This document shows, piece by piece, positions 23,894 through 36,786 of a stretch of 64,000 nucleotides of DNA (position 1 is its first letter; the number at the start of each line of letters is the position of its first letter). The notes under the pieces are model-generated. The model was given only the letters and a program-made list of their open reading frames with translations, was not told where the DNA came from and ran no database searches. The stretch is from Cryptomeria japonica (lineage: Eukaryota > Streptophyta > Pinopsida > Cupressales > Cupressaceae), in NCBI RefSeq assembly GCF_030272615.1, contig NC_081407.1, positions 372,890,998 through 372,954,997 of the forward strand, read 5' to 3'. A program made the translations under genes and the position numbers.

Positions 23894-24356
23894 TGTTAGA
23901 AAGTTAAGTAGTGGAACAAATTTCTACACTAACCTTGAGAGGAGGTAATGAATTTTTTTTTACAAATCATTAAAACAGTTATAAACACTTCACAAAAATA
24001 GACACAATGACATGCATACCACAACATAGTGATTGACGTGGGGAAAACACTTAGGGGAGGAAAACCTCACACTCCAAAAGCCACCCAATATATTATTCAG
24101 AAATCAATAACAAATTTCAATATACTTGTAGAGAAAGCTCTTCACAAGAGTACCACTAATCAGAGATTCAGAGGTAACTCAATAGCTATTAGACTTTCAC
24201 ACAACCTCTATCTCACACACCTCATATATAAGAGATACAACACATGAAACCATCAAATGGTATTACAAAACCATGGGCTTAAACCACCCAATAAAGTGAA
24301 GCTGACCTTATCTCCAATCTAGATGCCCTATGAATGTGTCAAAACACACATCAACA
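23894..24356 (-). mobile_element. 5' LTR of copia element (outer end approximate)
   Basis: The inner end is certain: minus-strand AACTTTCTAACA next to the primer-binding site. A TATA-like TTATATATGAGG lies near 24225 and the GAGGTTTTCCTCCCC motif near 24050 is usual for such LTRs. The outer end is placed at minus-strand TGTTGATGTG (24356), giving 463 bp. With no second LTR to compare, this boundary is a guess. Confidence 0.55.
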
Positions 24357-26261
24357 CGTGTTCGTCCCTTTTACAACTCTTTTATGTGTTCGATGTAATT
24401 TTATATTTCCTATTTCAGAAGTCCAAACTTCTAGAGGCCATAACATGTGAACTAGGTGTCTAATTGACATCGAACCATTTGAAGCACTAGGAAGCTTGCG
24501 AAGTGCTCCACTTTTTAGGGTGTTTCAGAGGGTCTAAATTCCTCAAAATTAAATTTAAACTTTCATCACACCTTCCAAAAATGAAAACTTTAATATCTTC
24601 AAAACTAGCTATGATCTTTTGAAGAAAATTTACCGACATGCTTATCTAGCCAATCCGAAGCTTTGGGAAGAATTTCTCACCATTTCGTGCTCAAACAAAA
24701 AATTACTATAAATAGTAACCTCATGTAAATGTAAGGTTGAGACACCATTTTCCCAACACTTCATGTACATCCTATATCCATCCAACATATGTGGCCCGTG
24801 GTTTAGGATTGGCCATCTTTTTGCCTTCGATCTGAATTCCACGAGAAAAAACTATTAACCAGAGGTTTGACTTTGACATGGGCACCCCAGTGTTGATTGC
24901 ACCATTTATGCATTTTTCTAAATGTAGGTATCCATCCCCCAATTTAACAAAAAAAACCCTACTTTGAATTTATTCATCAATTTTTTTATTCTTTCTTGCT
25001 CCAAAAAAATAACGGTGATTTTACTCAAAATTTTGGGATTATTTAACATACCTTTGTGGATGTCCCAATTTGGAATTGGCGTCAATTCTAGATGTAGCGC
25101 CCCTTTTCCTTTCCACGATTTTCTTGTTCTTCTCCATTCAGGTCCCCCTATGCTCTCCTTGTGCTTGATTCGCTAATTTGTCGAAGAATCTACATTGGTT
25201 CAATCCTTTTTCTAAAACCGTCCATACCATTTCTTATTTGGTTTTCCATTTCATTTTTCTTTTGATTGGTTAATTCCTCGATCATTTCCTATCCATTTGT
25301 TTTCTTGCAAAGTGTTCATTCTATTCCCACCCTTTTGCCATTGTTGATTTTAATTGCCCTCCTTCTTGAAGCCATTCTTGGTTAGTAAATCTGTAATATT
25401 GCCATTATTTCTTCGATCGGGAAATCCCTTCCAATTTCTTCCATCATACCTTCTGCCATTATTTCTTCGATTGGGAAATCCATGTGTTCGCATCCTTAGT
25501 ATATCAAATATAAATATTTATTCTTATTTGCATTCTTTTATTGATCTTACAAATCTAGAAGGCAACAATAAAAATTGGATTAGAGTGTTTTGTTGAATAT
25601 AGGGAAGAGGACCAGTAGTTGTTATAAGTAACTTATATCTTTACATTCTCTAAGTTCTTAAATGGTACAATTTTTATGTCTGTCTTTGTATTCGACTTAA
25701 CTACTTATAGTTATTGTTTTGGTAGTAAAGATGAACATTGTGGGTTCCAATATGTACACAAGGATTAATCATTTCAAAATGACTACTCATTTGAACAACA
25801 AAAATATAAAATAAAAATATCCCATTGCTAGCTTAAAAAACCCATAATTAAACCTTGCAAAACCTACCTTAATAAAAAACATTATTAAATGAAGGCATTA
25901 TAGTTTTTCATTCACCGTTTGCGTTTGATAGTGGCTACATGGTAATTGTGTTAGCATCACTTACAACAATTTTTTTCACCTTTTATTTTTTGTTTGTCAT
26001 CCATGATGTACATTATTTTCCCCACCTCCTTCCCACCCTCATTTTCACGAGTCACTCTGGATTCTTGCTTCACTGCGATGCCCTCTAGGTTTTGGGTAAT
26101 GTCGAGCTATCATTTCTCTTTGCAATTTGCTGATAATGATAATAGTTAAGACCAACCCTAACCTTAATTCTATATCTAATCATAACCCTAGTCCTTATAA
26201 AGAAGACATATTAATTATTATGATCAAATCTATTCACCTTGTTTCCTTGCATTGTAAAAAA
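24357..26261. other. Gene-free AT-rich stretch
   Basis: No gene recognised. A short hairpin-like GAAGCACTAGGAAGC...GAAGTGCTCC lies near 24480. Open frames of 60-86 codons here are short, Phe/Ser-rich and resemble nothing known. A 54-bp partial direct repeat lies at 25401-25491 (GCCATTATTTCTTCGATCGG and its near copy). Confidence 0.5.
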
Positions 26262-26355
26262 GCTACAGTGTACAATGAATGATTATGAGAAGGATTTCAA
26301 CTAAAAACGCTACAGTGTACAATGAATGAGTATGAGAAGGATTTCAACTATTGAT
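26262..26355. repeat. 47-bp tandem duplication
   Basis: Two adjacent copies of a unit starting GCTACAGTGTACAATGAATG, differing at two or so bases. Confidence 0.85.
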
Positions 26356-26410
26356 TTATGTGATTTGTAACCTCCCATATCTTGTTTAACAATATCTTAC
26401 TAGGCAATGA

Positions 26411-26588
26411 CTATTCTCCATACAAAACGACACAGTTGAAAAAACACAAATTTGCATAACACAATTATTTTTCAGCAAGCATTGAGAAGGCCGATTAAGA
26501 GAATCAGACTAGTAAATATTGCATAAAAATCTGTTGTAATTTGCAGATTTTATGTTTTTAATGAGATACTGTTTTGTATGGAGAATAG
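26411..26588. repeat. 178-bp element with perfect 18-bp terminal inverted repeats
   Basis: CTATTCTCCATACAAAAC at 26411-26428 is repeated exactly in inverse orientation at 26571-26588, with about 140 bp of noncoding sequence between. The size and structure suggest a miniature inverted-repeat element. No target-site duplication longer than three bases is clear. Confidence 0.6.
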
Positions 26589-28054
26589 ATGTCTCCATCT
26601 TACTATGAGCATAACTATTACACCTCCTTATGATACTAACACTAATTTATATTTAATTTTAGAAGGTGGCTACACGTAAATGCCTGGCGAAGGGCAAATT
26701 TTGGAAGGTGGCTGCACTGAAATGTCTCATGACTTGTCAGACACCCAACCATCTTACATCAACAATAGAAATGTGAGATGAAAATTTAGGCAAGTTGAAA
26801 GCATCCTCAGGAACAATCCCTCAATAGTATATTTAGTTATAACTTCTTATAAATAATATTAGGTATAAATTTTAATATTGTACAGACGGTCTACAGACAG
26901 TCCGAGCGCCATGGAATGCACTACAAGTTGTCTGGAATGAATATGAACTTCCACGGTTGATAATTTGAGCCACTTGATTACGCCATTCATATGGTGGTGG
27001 CCGCTGCACTAGCTGATACAATTATAAAGCTGTGAAATTCTAATTATGCTCTGCTTTATCTGATATCTAAAATTTATAAGCAATCTTAAAAATAATCTCA
27101 ATAATTTAAAGTGAACTGTGTAAACCTTATACCAATTATTTCTCTATGAAAAATCTCACAATAAAAATAGCTCAAAGCCAGAAAGAAGCAATCTTAATAA
27201 TAAAAGATGAAGTGTAAGGTAAAAAAATTATCAAAAGGTCGCACAGTAAAAATAGAATAAAAAACAGAAAGAAACTGATGTGATTTGAGATATTTACATA
27301 CACATGCATCCATTATGGTGTCTTTAGCCTTAGTTGAGGCCTATTTATATGGACAAAATCCTCCTTCACTTGGTATCTCTGAAATCATTGAGCTTTTTAG
27401 TAGCTCAGCCTCGAATGTACATCTTTAATCATATTTATTAATTAATTTATATTTAAAATTCAATTGTATTTTTTATTTTTAAATTAATAAATAAATCTGA
27501 TTTATTGCTCATTTTGACCCTTGTATAAATGATGCCTATTCAATATGTTCAATATAATATCTGTAGATTTCATATTTTATTTTTTATTATGGAAAAGAAA
27601 AATATTATTTATGTTGAAGATTATTTGATTAAAAAGAGTTATTATTATAATTTAAGAATATGATATGAATGTTTTTAGACTTTTGATTGTATAATATATT
27701 TTTTATCATCAATGAGATAATAATGTATAATTTATTATTAAAGTAAAAAGAGTAAGAAAAGAGAATAATCAATTATTATGAACCACATATTATGATCTTA
27801 AATCTTGATAATTAAGATTACAACACAATTAAATTTAAGTATAGATTAAAAAAATAATAATAAATTTTTTTCTTATAAAGACTTACATGTAATTAATCCA
27901 AAAACATTAACAAAATATTATAAGTTAATTTATTTTTGTACTAAATAGTTTTCCATTAATATTCTTAGGCTAATATTTATCTTATATTTAGTATAATGTT
28001 TGTCTTGTTTTTCTTTTAAGAACTTAAATAAAAAAATTAACAGATAAAGTAATA
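26589..28054. other. Gene-free AT-rich stretch
   Basis: No gene recognised. A less AT-rich patch near 26880-27010 (GACGGTCTACAGACAGTCCG) has no open frame of note. Confidence 0.4.
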
Positions 28055-28422
28055 ATAATAAACAAGGTTGCATGTACGGGGGTTCTTGGAGACTGGTACT
28101 AGTATTGGTACGACTATTTTTTTCAAAATAAGAGACGAGGGTACTTGGAGACACCAATTTTTAAAAAAATATAATTTAATAATTTATAGAAAATCTGAAA
28201 ATATAATGACATTGAACTTTCAAAATAAGAATTAACATTAACTGCAAAGTTTAGGTACATAAATGTGAAATGAGTCAAATCAAAATGTCATACAATCATT
28301 GTGTCAAAGTTTCAAACTGATTAGTGATTACTGATTACATATTGAAAATAGCTTGATAAATAGCAAGTTGATACTTAAACAAAAAAACTGAAAAACAAAA
28401 TTAGAAATTTTATATCTATAAT

Positions 28423-30560
28423 CTACTCTTCTTTGCCATAATCATCCATATCAAGGTCCTCAACTATGAGACTCTCCAAATAGTCATGATCACTCTCAAA
28501 TTTAGGTTCCTCTAATGGTAGAATAATAGGGGGTAAATCAACCAGTCCATCTGCTTCAACTATTTCATCCATAATGGCTGCAACTTCTCCATTAGATGAA
28601 ATTTGATCCCATTTTGCTGAAGGACCCTCATTGTATCTAGGATCTACACGAGAGAGAAGATGAAGTGAGCTATGAATGTACACCAGGTTCTCTGCTTTCT
28701 TTGATCCTAATCAATTCCTCTTTAGTGAATGAAAGAATCCCATAAGTACTGCAATTTCTCCCACAAGAAGAAGAGATGGCTACTTGTGAGAGAAATTGTA
28801 TTGTAAATGATTGCAATTCAAGGGCTTCACTTCCATGGTTCCACCACCACTCTATAGGGTCTTTCTTTACTTTTATATCATATATAGCTTCCACGAAACC
28901 AAAATCATCTTACCCATAGGAAAACTTATTCCACTGAATCCTCAAAAGTAAAGTATCCTCACCTTGGCCATAAATCTTTTTAACCGTTGCCCAAAATCCC
29001 TTCATTACCTCTCTATCTTGATGTGGAACCCTTTATTTGGTCACTTCTATATCACACCATTTAGGATTAAGGGCATAAGAAACACAATGAAGAGGTGCGT
29101 CAAGTTTGTTACATATTCCATGTAGCTTGTCCTCTATCAAAGGATATAGGGAAATAACTTTTGTATCTGTTATCTTCTTGACTCTTTCACACATGGAATC
29201 TATTGCTTCATAAACCTCTCCCAAACATGCCTTGTCTGAATCTACAAATCTGATCACCTCACATATGGGCTTAATAAAGTCCACAACAAACTTAACATCA
29301 ACCTAAAAATGCTCATCAAGGACCATAGCTCTCACCTCAACTATAATATTTGATGTAGATTATTTCCAAGCTACCCATGCACCACAAATAACCATGGAAC
29401 ACAAAACTCCTTTGACTTCACAAATGCGGTCAAGAAGAATGAAGTAAGAAGCAAAACATGTATCAATAGGTTTGAGAAGTTTCACCTTGGCAAATTTACG
29501 ATAAATGAATTGTGTGTGGTGCTAGTTACATATGATCTGTATCTTTTTTCCCTTCTCTATGAGATCTAAAATCCATTGGAACTTGCCAATATCTTTGAGT
29601 GCATTATTCAATGAATGCACACAACATAGTGTCCAAAACATCTTCCTGTACCTCTTTTGCACCAACATGCCTACTTCTTTACAAATAGGGGTAACATCAG
29701 TAACAACTTGGAATACATGTGATGCCCCCACCTTCTCAATGTAGCCACATAGCTAGTTATGACAAAATTCTACATTTTTTTCTTGCCCTAAACAATCTAT
29801 TACCTTAAAAAATAAGGCATTTTGCTGCATGTTACCATGATATTAAGTAGTGGACAATTCTTGGAATCTGTCCACCCATCCATCACAATACTACGTCCTT
29901 CTTGAGCCCACACTCTTTTCAATGGTGTAGTTTGTTCCTCTAATTGACTTTTTACTTTATCAACTATAGTAGTGCGAAGCTTCTCATACCTAGGTGGTTT
30001 ATAGCCCACTCGTGCATATTGATAGCATGAACCATCTCTTCATAGAATGGAGAGCGAGAAACATTAAATGGTATTCCATTTGCATAAAAGAATTGTCTAA
30101 TGGCTGCATCAACTACTTCTCAACCTTGCACATCAAACAATCTTTCAATGGGGTTTGAGTTGCCAATGTGTGGTCTTTTGTGAGTTTGTTCAGTTGCTAC
30201 ACCTCTAGAAATCACATCCACCTCTGACTCTATATTATGAGTGTAAGCTATAGTAGTTGCCCCTGTTGTTGAAGCATGAGAGCTTTACATAGAAACTTTC
30301 CCATCAACCCTTTCTTGTTCTCTCACAACATCATATATTTCAGACTCATTTTTACAACCTTCAACACCATTACATGGTAGGTGGAGGAAATGATCCTTCA
30401 CCCTCGTGTAGGTACCTTTCCATCCCAAATAAAAAAGTTTGCATTTGATAGTGGCTATTCCTCCTGATCCTTTCAGCCTCGAAAAATGGTCAACATACTT
30501 CCATAGTGGGTATAACCCTTGTCTTCTTCCACTTGACTTTTTGAATGATGAATCTGGATA
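28423..30560 (-). pseudogene. hAT transposase, nearly full length but broken
   Basis: The transposase would cut and paste the surrounding element. Reading leftward: a BED-type zinc-finger region near 30550-30370 (PLWKYVDHFSRLKGSGGIAT, then WKGTYTRVKDHFL) in which the second metal-binding cysteine appears replaced (KCKLF); a DUF659-type core at 30009-29520 with SIVMDGWTDSKNCPLLN, where the DGWTD aspartates are retained, and WTLCCVHSLNNALKDIGKF; a middle region (29284-29033); and the C-terminal dimerisation domain near 28870-28700 (DPIEWWWNHGSEALELQSF, then LSQVAISSSCGRNCSTYG). The tail is acidic and ends GKEE at 28423. In-frame stops (e.g. after KVSM near 30285, near 29800, near 29030) and shifts near 28690 and 29330 interrupt an otherwise continuous protein of roughly 650-700 residues. 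Confidence 0.9.
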
Positions 30561-30962
30561 AAAAATAAAAAAGTTAAAAACAAAAGAATATTAGATTTTG
30601 TGCTTATTGCTTAATAATATCTTGAAATTTTTAAGTTCGATTATGCCCAAAAAACATGTATTGGCAGGTTTGAGTATATAATTTTTTTAGTAATTTACCA
30701 AAATTTATTATATAATTTACCAATTTTTAAAACTAATTTACTAGTAATTTCTGGTAATTTTTTTATAGTATTGAGTATTGTTGTATTAGTATATTAAAAT
30801 AAATAAATTAGAAGTATTATGAAACATTGTAAATTTAAAATTCTAAAATAAATTAGTCTATTTAATGTTATTATTAGTCTATTTAATATTATAAATATTT
30901 AATAAATAAATTATTAAAATATAATTTTAATTTTTTTAAATGCAATGATCATATTTTAGATT

Positions 30963-31160
30963 TTCAAGTATATGAACTGTGATTTTTTTTTCATGTATTT
31001 CACAGTATATAAACTATAAATGTTCGATACATTCACAATTTATATACTATGAAATACATTATAAAATTAATAAAACAAATTCAAAGTATATGAACTGCAA
31101 ATGTTCGATGGTTAAACTTAATACCATCGAACATTCATAGTTTATATACTGTGAAAAATC
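30963..31160. repeat. Subterminal direct and inverted repeats of the hAT element
   Basis: Four or five copies of a motif near AGTATATGAACTGCAAATGT/TCGA occur in both orientations, for example AGTATATAAACTATAAATGT and inverse ACATTCATAGTTTATATACT. They lie on the 5' side of the transposase gene and inside the element. Subterminal repeats of this kind bind transposase in characterised hAT elements; that role is inferred here. Confidence 0.7.
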
Positions 31161-31763
31161 AAATAAACCAAAACAAGCATGAACCTGTGAAAAAATAATG
31201 GTAAACAAAATGAAAAACAAAAAATATTATTGCGATTACGGATTAGTGGATTACCTTTTGTTTTGTAGTCCCCATAGATCAAATTCAAGTCAAATTACCC
31301 TTCCGTTCTCGTAAACCCCAAAAATCCTTTCACAGGTTAAAAACTCCCCCAAAAAACAAATTAGGCAGTTTAGATGCATTCAACAGTGTTTTGATGCGAA
31401 AAAAATACACTTTTTAGGGTTGCGACAGTGTTTTGATGGACGAAAAAGTCACGCACCACTATTTTGCCCTTTTTTCGACCAAGATTCGTCAGGATACTTG
31501 CTTTTGTCTCCCGCCCAAGTCTCCCAGATGCACCAAAGAATCTTTAGGCACCCTCGGTACTGGATATGCGAACCAGTACCAGATACCCATACCAAGTGGT
31601 TAGGGAGACATTTCCCTGCAACCTTGATAATAAATTAAAATAATAATGCTTTTTTTGTTATGTAGATTTTTTATTTAAATGCTAAGGATGGGAAGAGAGA
31701 CAAGTGGTTTGTGGAGATGGATGTACAATTTTTGATAAGAGATTGGAATTCTATTGACCTCCT

Positions 31764-33093
31764 TGTTGAAATCAAGGAACACTGAGTCGGGGGGGGAGTG
31801 TGAATCAGTGTTCTGCAATTTTTAACTTTATTAACTTGTTCTTTCAACCGCTTAATGCAAATGAACAAAAAAAAGATGCAGAAAAATAAAGAAATCAACA
31901 ACAACACCATAATACAAAAATTTTATACATGAAAAACCCGGTTAAGGGAAAAACCACAGTGGGGATGAGACCCACAATATATATAATCTGCAGAAGTGTA
32001 AAAATATTACATTGGGAATGCACATGCATTTAGGCACACTGCCTAGAGCTCATTGCTCAAAATATCAAGGGCTACAACCCGAGGAAGACTCATTGTCTTA
32101 CAATATATTTTACAAAAGATAATTGGAATGTCTGAATTGAATAATAGCATCTACAAATGCCAAGGTACAATTCTAGTTAAGCACAAAAGACTTAATCTTT
32201 CACTTCTTTGGTACATTGCTCTATCCCACTGTTTAGCTTTCCTTCACTTGCGCACGTGAAACTATGCAAAATTGATCACAAGAACTTTCCACAAATCCAT
32301 CGATATTCAAAATGATCATATCCATCGGTCTTATATATATGCAACATGAAATTAGGTCTTCTACATGTTGGATTTAAGAGCACATAACATATAATGAAAT
32401 GTGCATACATAGTTTGCTCAATCCAAAATTTAATGCATATGCGGACCAAAAATAATTGTCCACACGCTTCCCAAATGTCGGCTAATCATCCTCGACCACA
32501 AAAAAAATCACCAAAATTACTTCATCGATTCCGCACAATGATCAACTATCCAAGATGTCCATACCACACTGTTCAACCCAAAAACATGTACACCAGATCT
32601 TCTAATTCACACGACAATCATCATTGGAGGCTAAGATTCCAAAGTAAGGTACTCTAGGCATCTAACTATTTTCCTCTAGCTCCGCAACATGAAATACTCA
32701 ACATCAATGAAATTCCAACCAAAATACTATATTCTGTCGGGTTCTCTATTCTAACTCATCGGACTTAATCAAATCTTCATTCTGTTCTAAGATGGAAAAA
32801 TCAATAAAATTTTATTTAGAAAAATTGCAAAAAATATATTTAGAATCTACAAACAAGATGTTACAAATCACTAGTCTACATCATCTTCAAATTATTAATG
32901 GTTTAAAATTTATAGGTGTTAGAAAGTGAAGGTTTTTTAAAAATGTTCATCTAAGTGTCAAAGTTGGTCAAAAAGTGGGAACGAGTATTGTGAGTTCACC
33001 CTAGGATTATATCACACACCGCATATGAGATATTTGACTTTGGTTGCCATCAGTGACAACACCGGATGACCTGTACAGTGTCTCTTGCCAACA
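31764..33093 (-). mobile_element. Solo LTR of the same family as 2473-3566, reverse orientation
   Basis: The reverse complement starts TGTTGGCAAGAGACACTG and ends GTTCCTTGATTTCAACA, matching both ends of the 1,094-bp LTR. Shared landmarks inside include the GGGAAAAACCA...GACCCACAATAT block and CACTGATTCAC. Flanks CTCCT (31759-31763) and CTCCC (33094-33098) form a target-site duplication with one change. It is 1,330 bp, about 236 bp longer than the other member, with no internal coding region. Confidence 0.85.
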
Positions 33094-33435
33094 CTCCCTA
33101 CCAAAGTTTGATATTTTTTAATAATCTTTTCATTAGCCATAGATATCTTTCTACTGTATTTGTTTCTAACACATCATTCCTCTTTTATTCCTATTTATTA
33201 TTTAATGTAAATACTTAAAGATATGCATGCCTACTTTTATATGATGAGATTGATTTCAAACTACTTTGATTCCAAATCTCTGTGTCCCTTCAACTCGACT
33301 CTTCCACCCTCTATAGGGGAAAAGAGATATACAATTTCTCAAGTGAAACCAAACTATTAGTAGATAGCATTTGATATGGTATTAGTGAGATAGAAGTATT
33401 AGGTAGAGAGAGAAAAAAAAGCAAAGATTTGTTTT

Positions 33436-33910
33436 ATGGATTCCATGATAAGCCCTCTACACAAGTATTGGGAAGAGAGAAAAGACAAGGAAATGTTTCA
33501 TGGATTATACACAAACCCCTCTATACAAGTATTGGAGAGAGAGAAAAACAAGGAAAGTTGTATGATTCTCTCTAACCCCTCTATACAAGTATTGCGAAGA
33601 GAAAAAAAGGTAAAATTTGTATGGATTCCCTTCTAACCCCCATATACAAGAATTGGGGAGAGAAAAAAAGACAAGAAAAAGTTGTATAGACTAACCCCTC
33701 TATACAGATATTAGGGAGAGGGAAAGAAACAAGAAAAATTTGTACGAATCCCTTGCTAACTCCTCTACACAAGTACTGGAGAGAGAGGAAAGAACAAGTT
33801 GTATGAGCTAAGGAAAGAACAAGTTGTATGAGCTATTCTCTATACAAATATTGCGAAGAGAAAACAACAAGAAAAAGTTGTATAAATTCTTACTAATCTC
33901 TCTATACACA
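33436..33910. repeat. Minisatellite, ~60-bp unit, 7-8 copies
   Basis: Units start near 33450, 33513, 33574, 33635, 33692, 33757, 33832 and 33893. Each has AACCCCTCTATACAAGTATT, a purine run (GGGAGAGAGAAAA...ACAAGAAAA) and GTTGTATGGATT. Copies diverge by 10-20% and vary in length. The frame open across three units is a by-product of the repeat. Confidence 0.88.
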
Positions 33911-36530
33911 AACCCCATTGAAAATACGTCTTTACTGCTTCCATTACACTATGATTATTTTTAAACATTATTCAGATTGAAATAAACAAGATCAATAAAA
34001 AATAAGAGAAAATGATATAGAAATCACTATAAGTTATTTGATGATTATATAAATATAGTGTTGTCATACCGACAAAATAGAAAAATGAAAGAAGAATTCA
34101 CGTAATTTATGATTAATCTCATTCTTTAGATGGGGGTTATAACTAGTTTCATTCATCTCATTGTTGAGAAAAATCAGAAAGTAATTCAAGTAATTTGCAA
34201 AATTAATCTGACTTGAATCTTATAACTTTACATTGATAGCTTTGCTTTTGACGTGTCGTTGTTTGGAATTGACAGACAATAGTGGCTAGCAAAGCGGGCA
34301 TTGTAGATGCAACCACACCATATATGCATTTACATGTGAGTACTTCAAATCACATCACCTGTTTTCTATCTTTGTTTTGATTATCCTTCCATGGATTTTT
34401 TCAAAATCAAGTATATATTGAGTTTTTTTTTAAAAAATTGATCTTTTAAGAAGGTATTTATAATTTTTTTGTTTAAATGTAAATTTTTTAATTTTATATA
34501 ATATTTTGAATAGACATTATTTATTTTTATTTTAAATATTTTTAAATGAATGATAATTTTATTTTTTTATACATTAAATAAATAAAAAATATATTTGAAA
34601 AAAAAAATGGTGGTGGTAGTCATATCTTCAACTTTTAAGTAAGGTCAAGTCTAATCAACAAGACTAGAGATTAAAACAAGGTCTAATGGAGCCATGCCAC
34701 TAGGTAGTGAGGACTGCACCATTAGGGAGGGGATCATGGTCATCTAGTTTTCTCTGTACATTAATGAAGATAGAATTGTCATCAAGTGATCCCTTCTTCT
34801 TTTTGCTCTTCATCTATAGATTGTTGAGCATGAACATGAGAGAGATGGTCAAACATAAGTGAGAAAAAAAGTTGTCAAAAATCAGCTAGCCAAGAGCACC
34901 ATACCTATATAATGGCAATCAAGAAGATTGAGACCATTTATGAGTACTGTGATCCCTAGCTCTTTTAGGAGATTAAGAACCATGTGACTAGGAGACATGA
35001 TTTCTTTTGGTAGGGCCGCTACATCCACATAGGGGAGTGAGCTTACTCGGATGCAAAGGATGACAACACTCCAAAAACTATAGAAGATGCATTACCCTAG
35101 CAATCTAAAAGCACCTGTAGATAAAAAGTTCATGTACAAATCTATTTTATTGCACCCAAGTCTCCATAAAAACATTAGAGAAAATCATGATTTTTATGTA
35201 ATGAAAAAAGCTTATCAACTACACAACTAGTGAAAATAACAAATTTTTTTTCTTAACAAATGCTAAAAACATGTCGAATCTAAAAACCATATGCTATGCA
35301 AGTAGCAAATACTTAAATGACTTGAAGGAATCATGCATTCAAGTCTATGCTTCCTAGACTCCAGTACAAACTAAAACGAGGCAATTAAGAATATTATAAT
35401 TTTTTTATTTTAAAATATTATTTATAATTATTTCTACAATAACTTAACAAGAATAATAATGGAATATATGTTATAAGAAAATTCAAAGATTTATTTATTT
35501 ATTTATAAATATACTTTTATTTTCATGAAATTAAGATGTTTTTTCAAATTTTTTAAATTTTTTTCAAACGGCTATATTATAAACTTTATGATTTTTCATT
35601 TTTTTTTTTATTACAAAATGTTATTTAAGATATTTGATTAATTCCTACTTTAATGATAATGCCATTTAATGTATAAATCAATGGTCCAATCAAATATATA
35701 ATTATAAAAATTATATACCTTGCATTTTTCTTCATTATTCTAAACTCCTTTGATTAGATTGCCCCTTATGCATTGACTAGTATACACGTGGTATAATATT
35801 GCAAGCATCAAAATTAGAGTGGGTCAGATACACATCTCATGATTATTTTTAGTCCAACTTACAAGCCACGTGGCATGCCTATTTCACCTTGCTACCTTTT
35901 CCATCTTGATGTGAGATTTTTTAATATTTTGAGTACCAATCCCTCACCATTGTTTGTCATCCTCTTGGACCAATTTTCCTTCTTTCATATTAATACGATT
36001 ATCACGTACCTTAATTTATACAGGCACCCAAAAGAGGTCAAGGTTGCGTTGAAGACCCATGAACTAATGGTGTAGTCAAGTCTAGGGATAAGTTTAGATA
36101 AGCACCAGGTAATAAAAAGCTATACATTATTTCAACACATAAAATATCTATTATCCTTATTCAACCCGATTCTATAACAATTCACGAAAAATTATTTCAT
36201 TACACAATACTATGGTTTGTTCTTCTACAATATTATTTCATCTATACGAGCTTTTGGCTCCCACTCGTCTAATCTCTTCTTTGATTTTCTATTTTCCTAT
36301 GTATGAAATAAACCTGCTCTTTATTCATAGTCAACAATTTAAACTTTCAAAAAGAATTTGAACGGTTACCCAAAGTCTTGGTCCAATCAAAGTCATCCAT
36401 GTGGAAACCTTCTATTCTCAGTCCATTAGGTCTTCTAAATATCATGAGTTTTTCGGTGATATCAAGTTTCAGCAAACTTATGAGTTTGTGAACTTGGATA
36501 GTTTTCCCATTCAATACAAGAGCTGCAAGC
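33911..36530. other. Gene-free AT-rich stretch
   Basis: No gene recognised. Poly-A/T-rich blocks occur near 34420-34620 and 35390-35660. A less AT-rich patch at 34620-35060 has scattered codon-like sequence (AIKKIETIYEYCDP) with stops, possibly an old transposon fragment. Confidence 0.4.
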
Positions 36531-36786
36531 AGCGAAGTTCCTGCTAGAGGCTAGAAAAACAGTTCTGGTATTGTTGTTGCATGATGTGTTTGTGTATACA
36601 TGAATATAGTAGGTAAGTCTAGAGTATTGGTGTTGTGTGACTTGTTTATGTATTTGGCAGCGAAGTTCCTGCTAGAGGCTAGAAAAACAGTTCTGGTATT
36701 GTTGTTGCATGATGTGTTTGTGTATACATGAATATAGTAGGTAAGTCTAGAGTATTGGTGTTGTGTGACTTGTTTATGTATTTGGC
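36531..36786. repeat. 128-bp perfect or near-perfect tandem duplication
   Basis: The unit AGCGAAGTTCCTGCTAGAGG... at 36531-36658 is repeated directly at 36659-36786 with no spacer. By eye the two copies are identical. Confidence 0.92.

Larger units (their letters stand above)
28063..31626 (-). mobile_element. Complete hAT DNA transposon with 8-bp target-site duplication
   Basis: The ends are CAAGGTTGCA (28063-28072) and its inverse TGCAACCTTG (31617-31626). Both sides are flanked by the perfect 8-bp duplication ATAATAAA (28055-28062 and 31627-31634). Eight-base duplications and short CAAGG-type ends are hallmarks of hAT elements, and the interior encodes a hAT transposase on the minus strand. 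The element is 3,564 bp and structurally whole, although its transposase is broken. Any active relative elsewhere could still recognise its ends. Confidence 0.95.

Noticed and set aside
24642-24842. 66-codon minus-strand frame near the copia LTR
   Set aside because: Short, isolated and unlike any family I know; probably chance.
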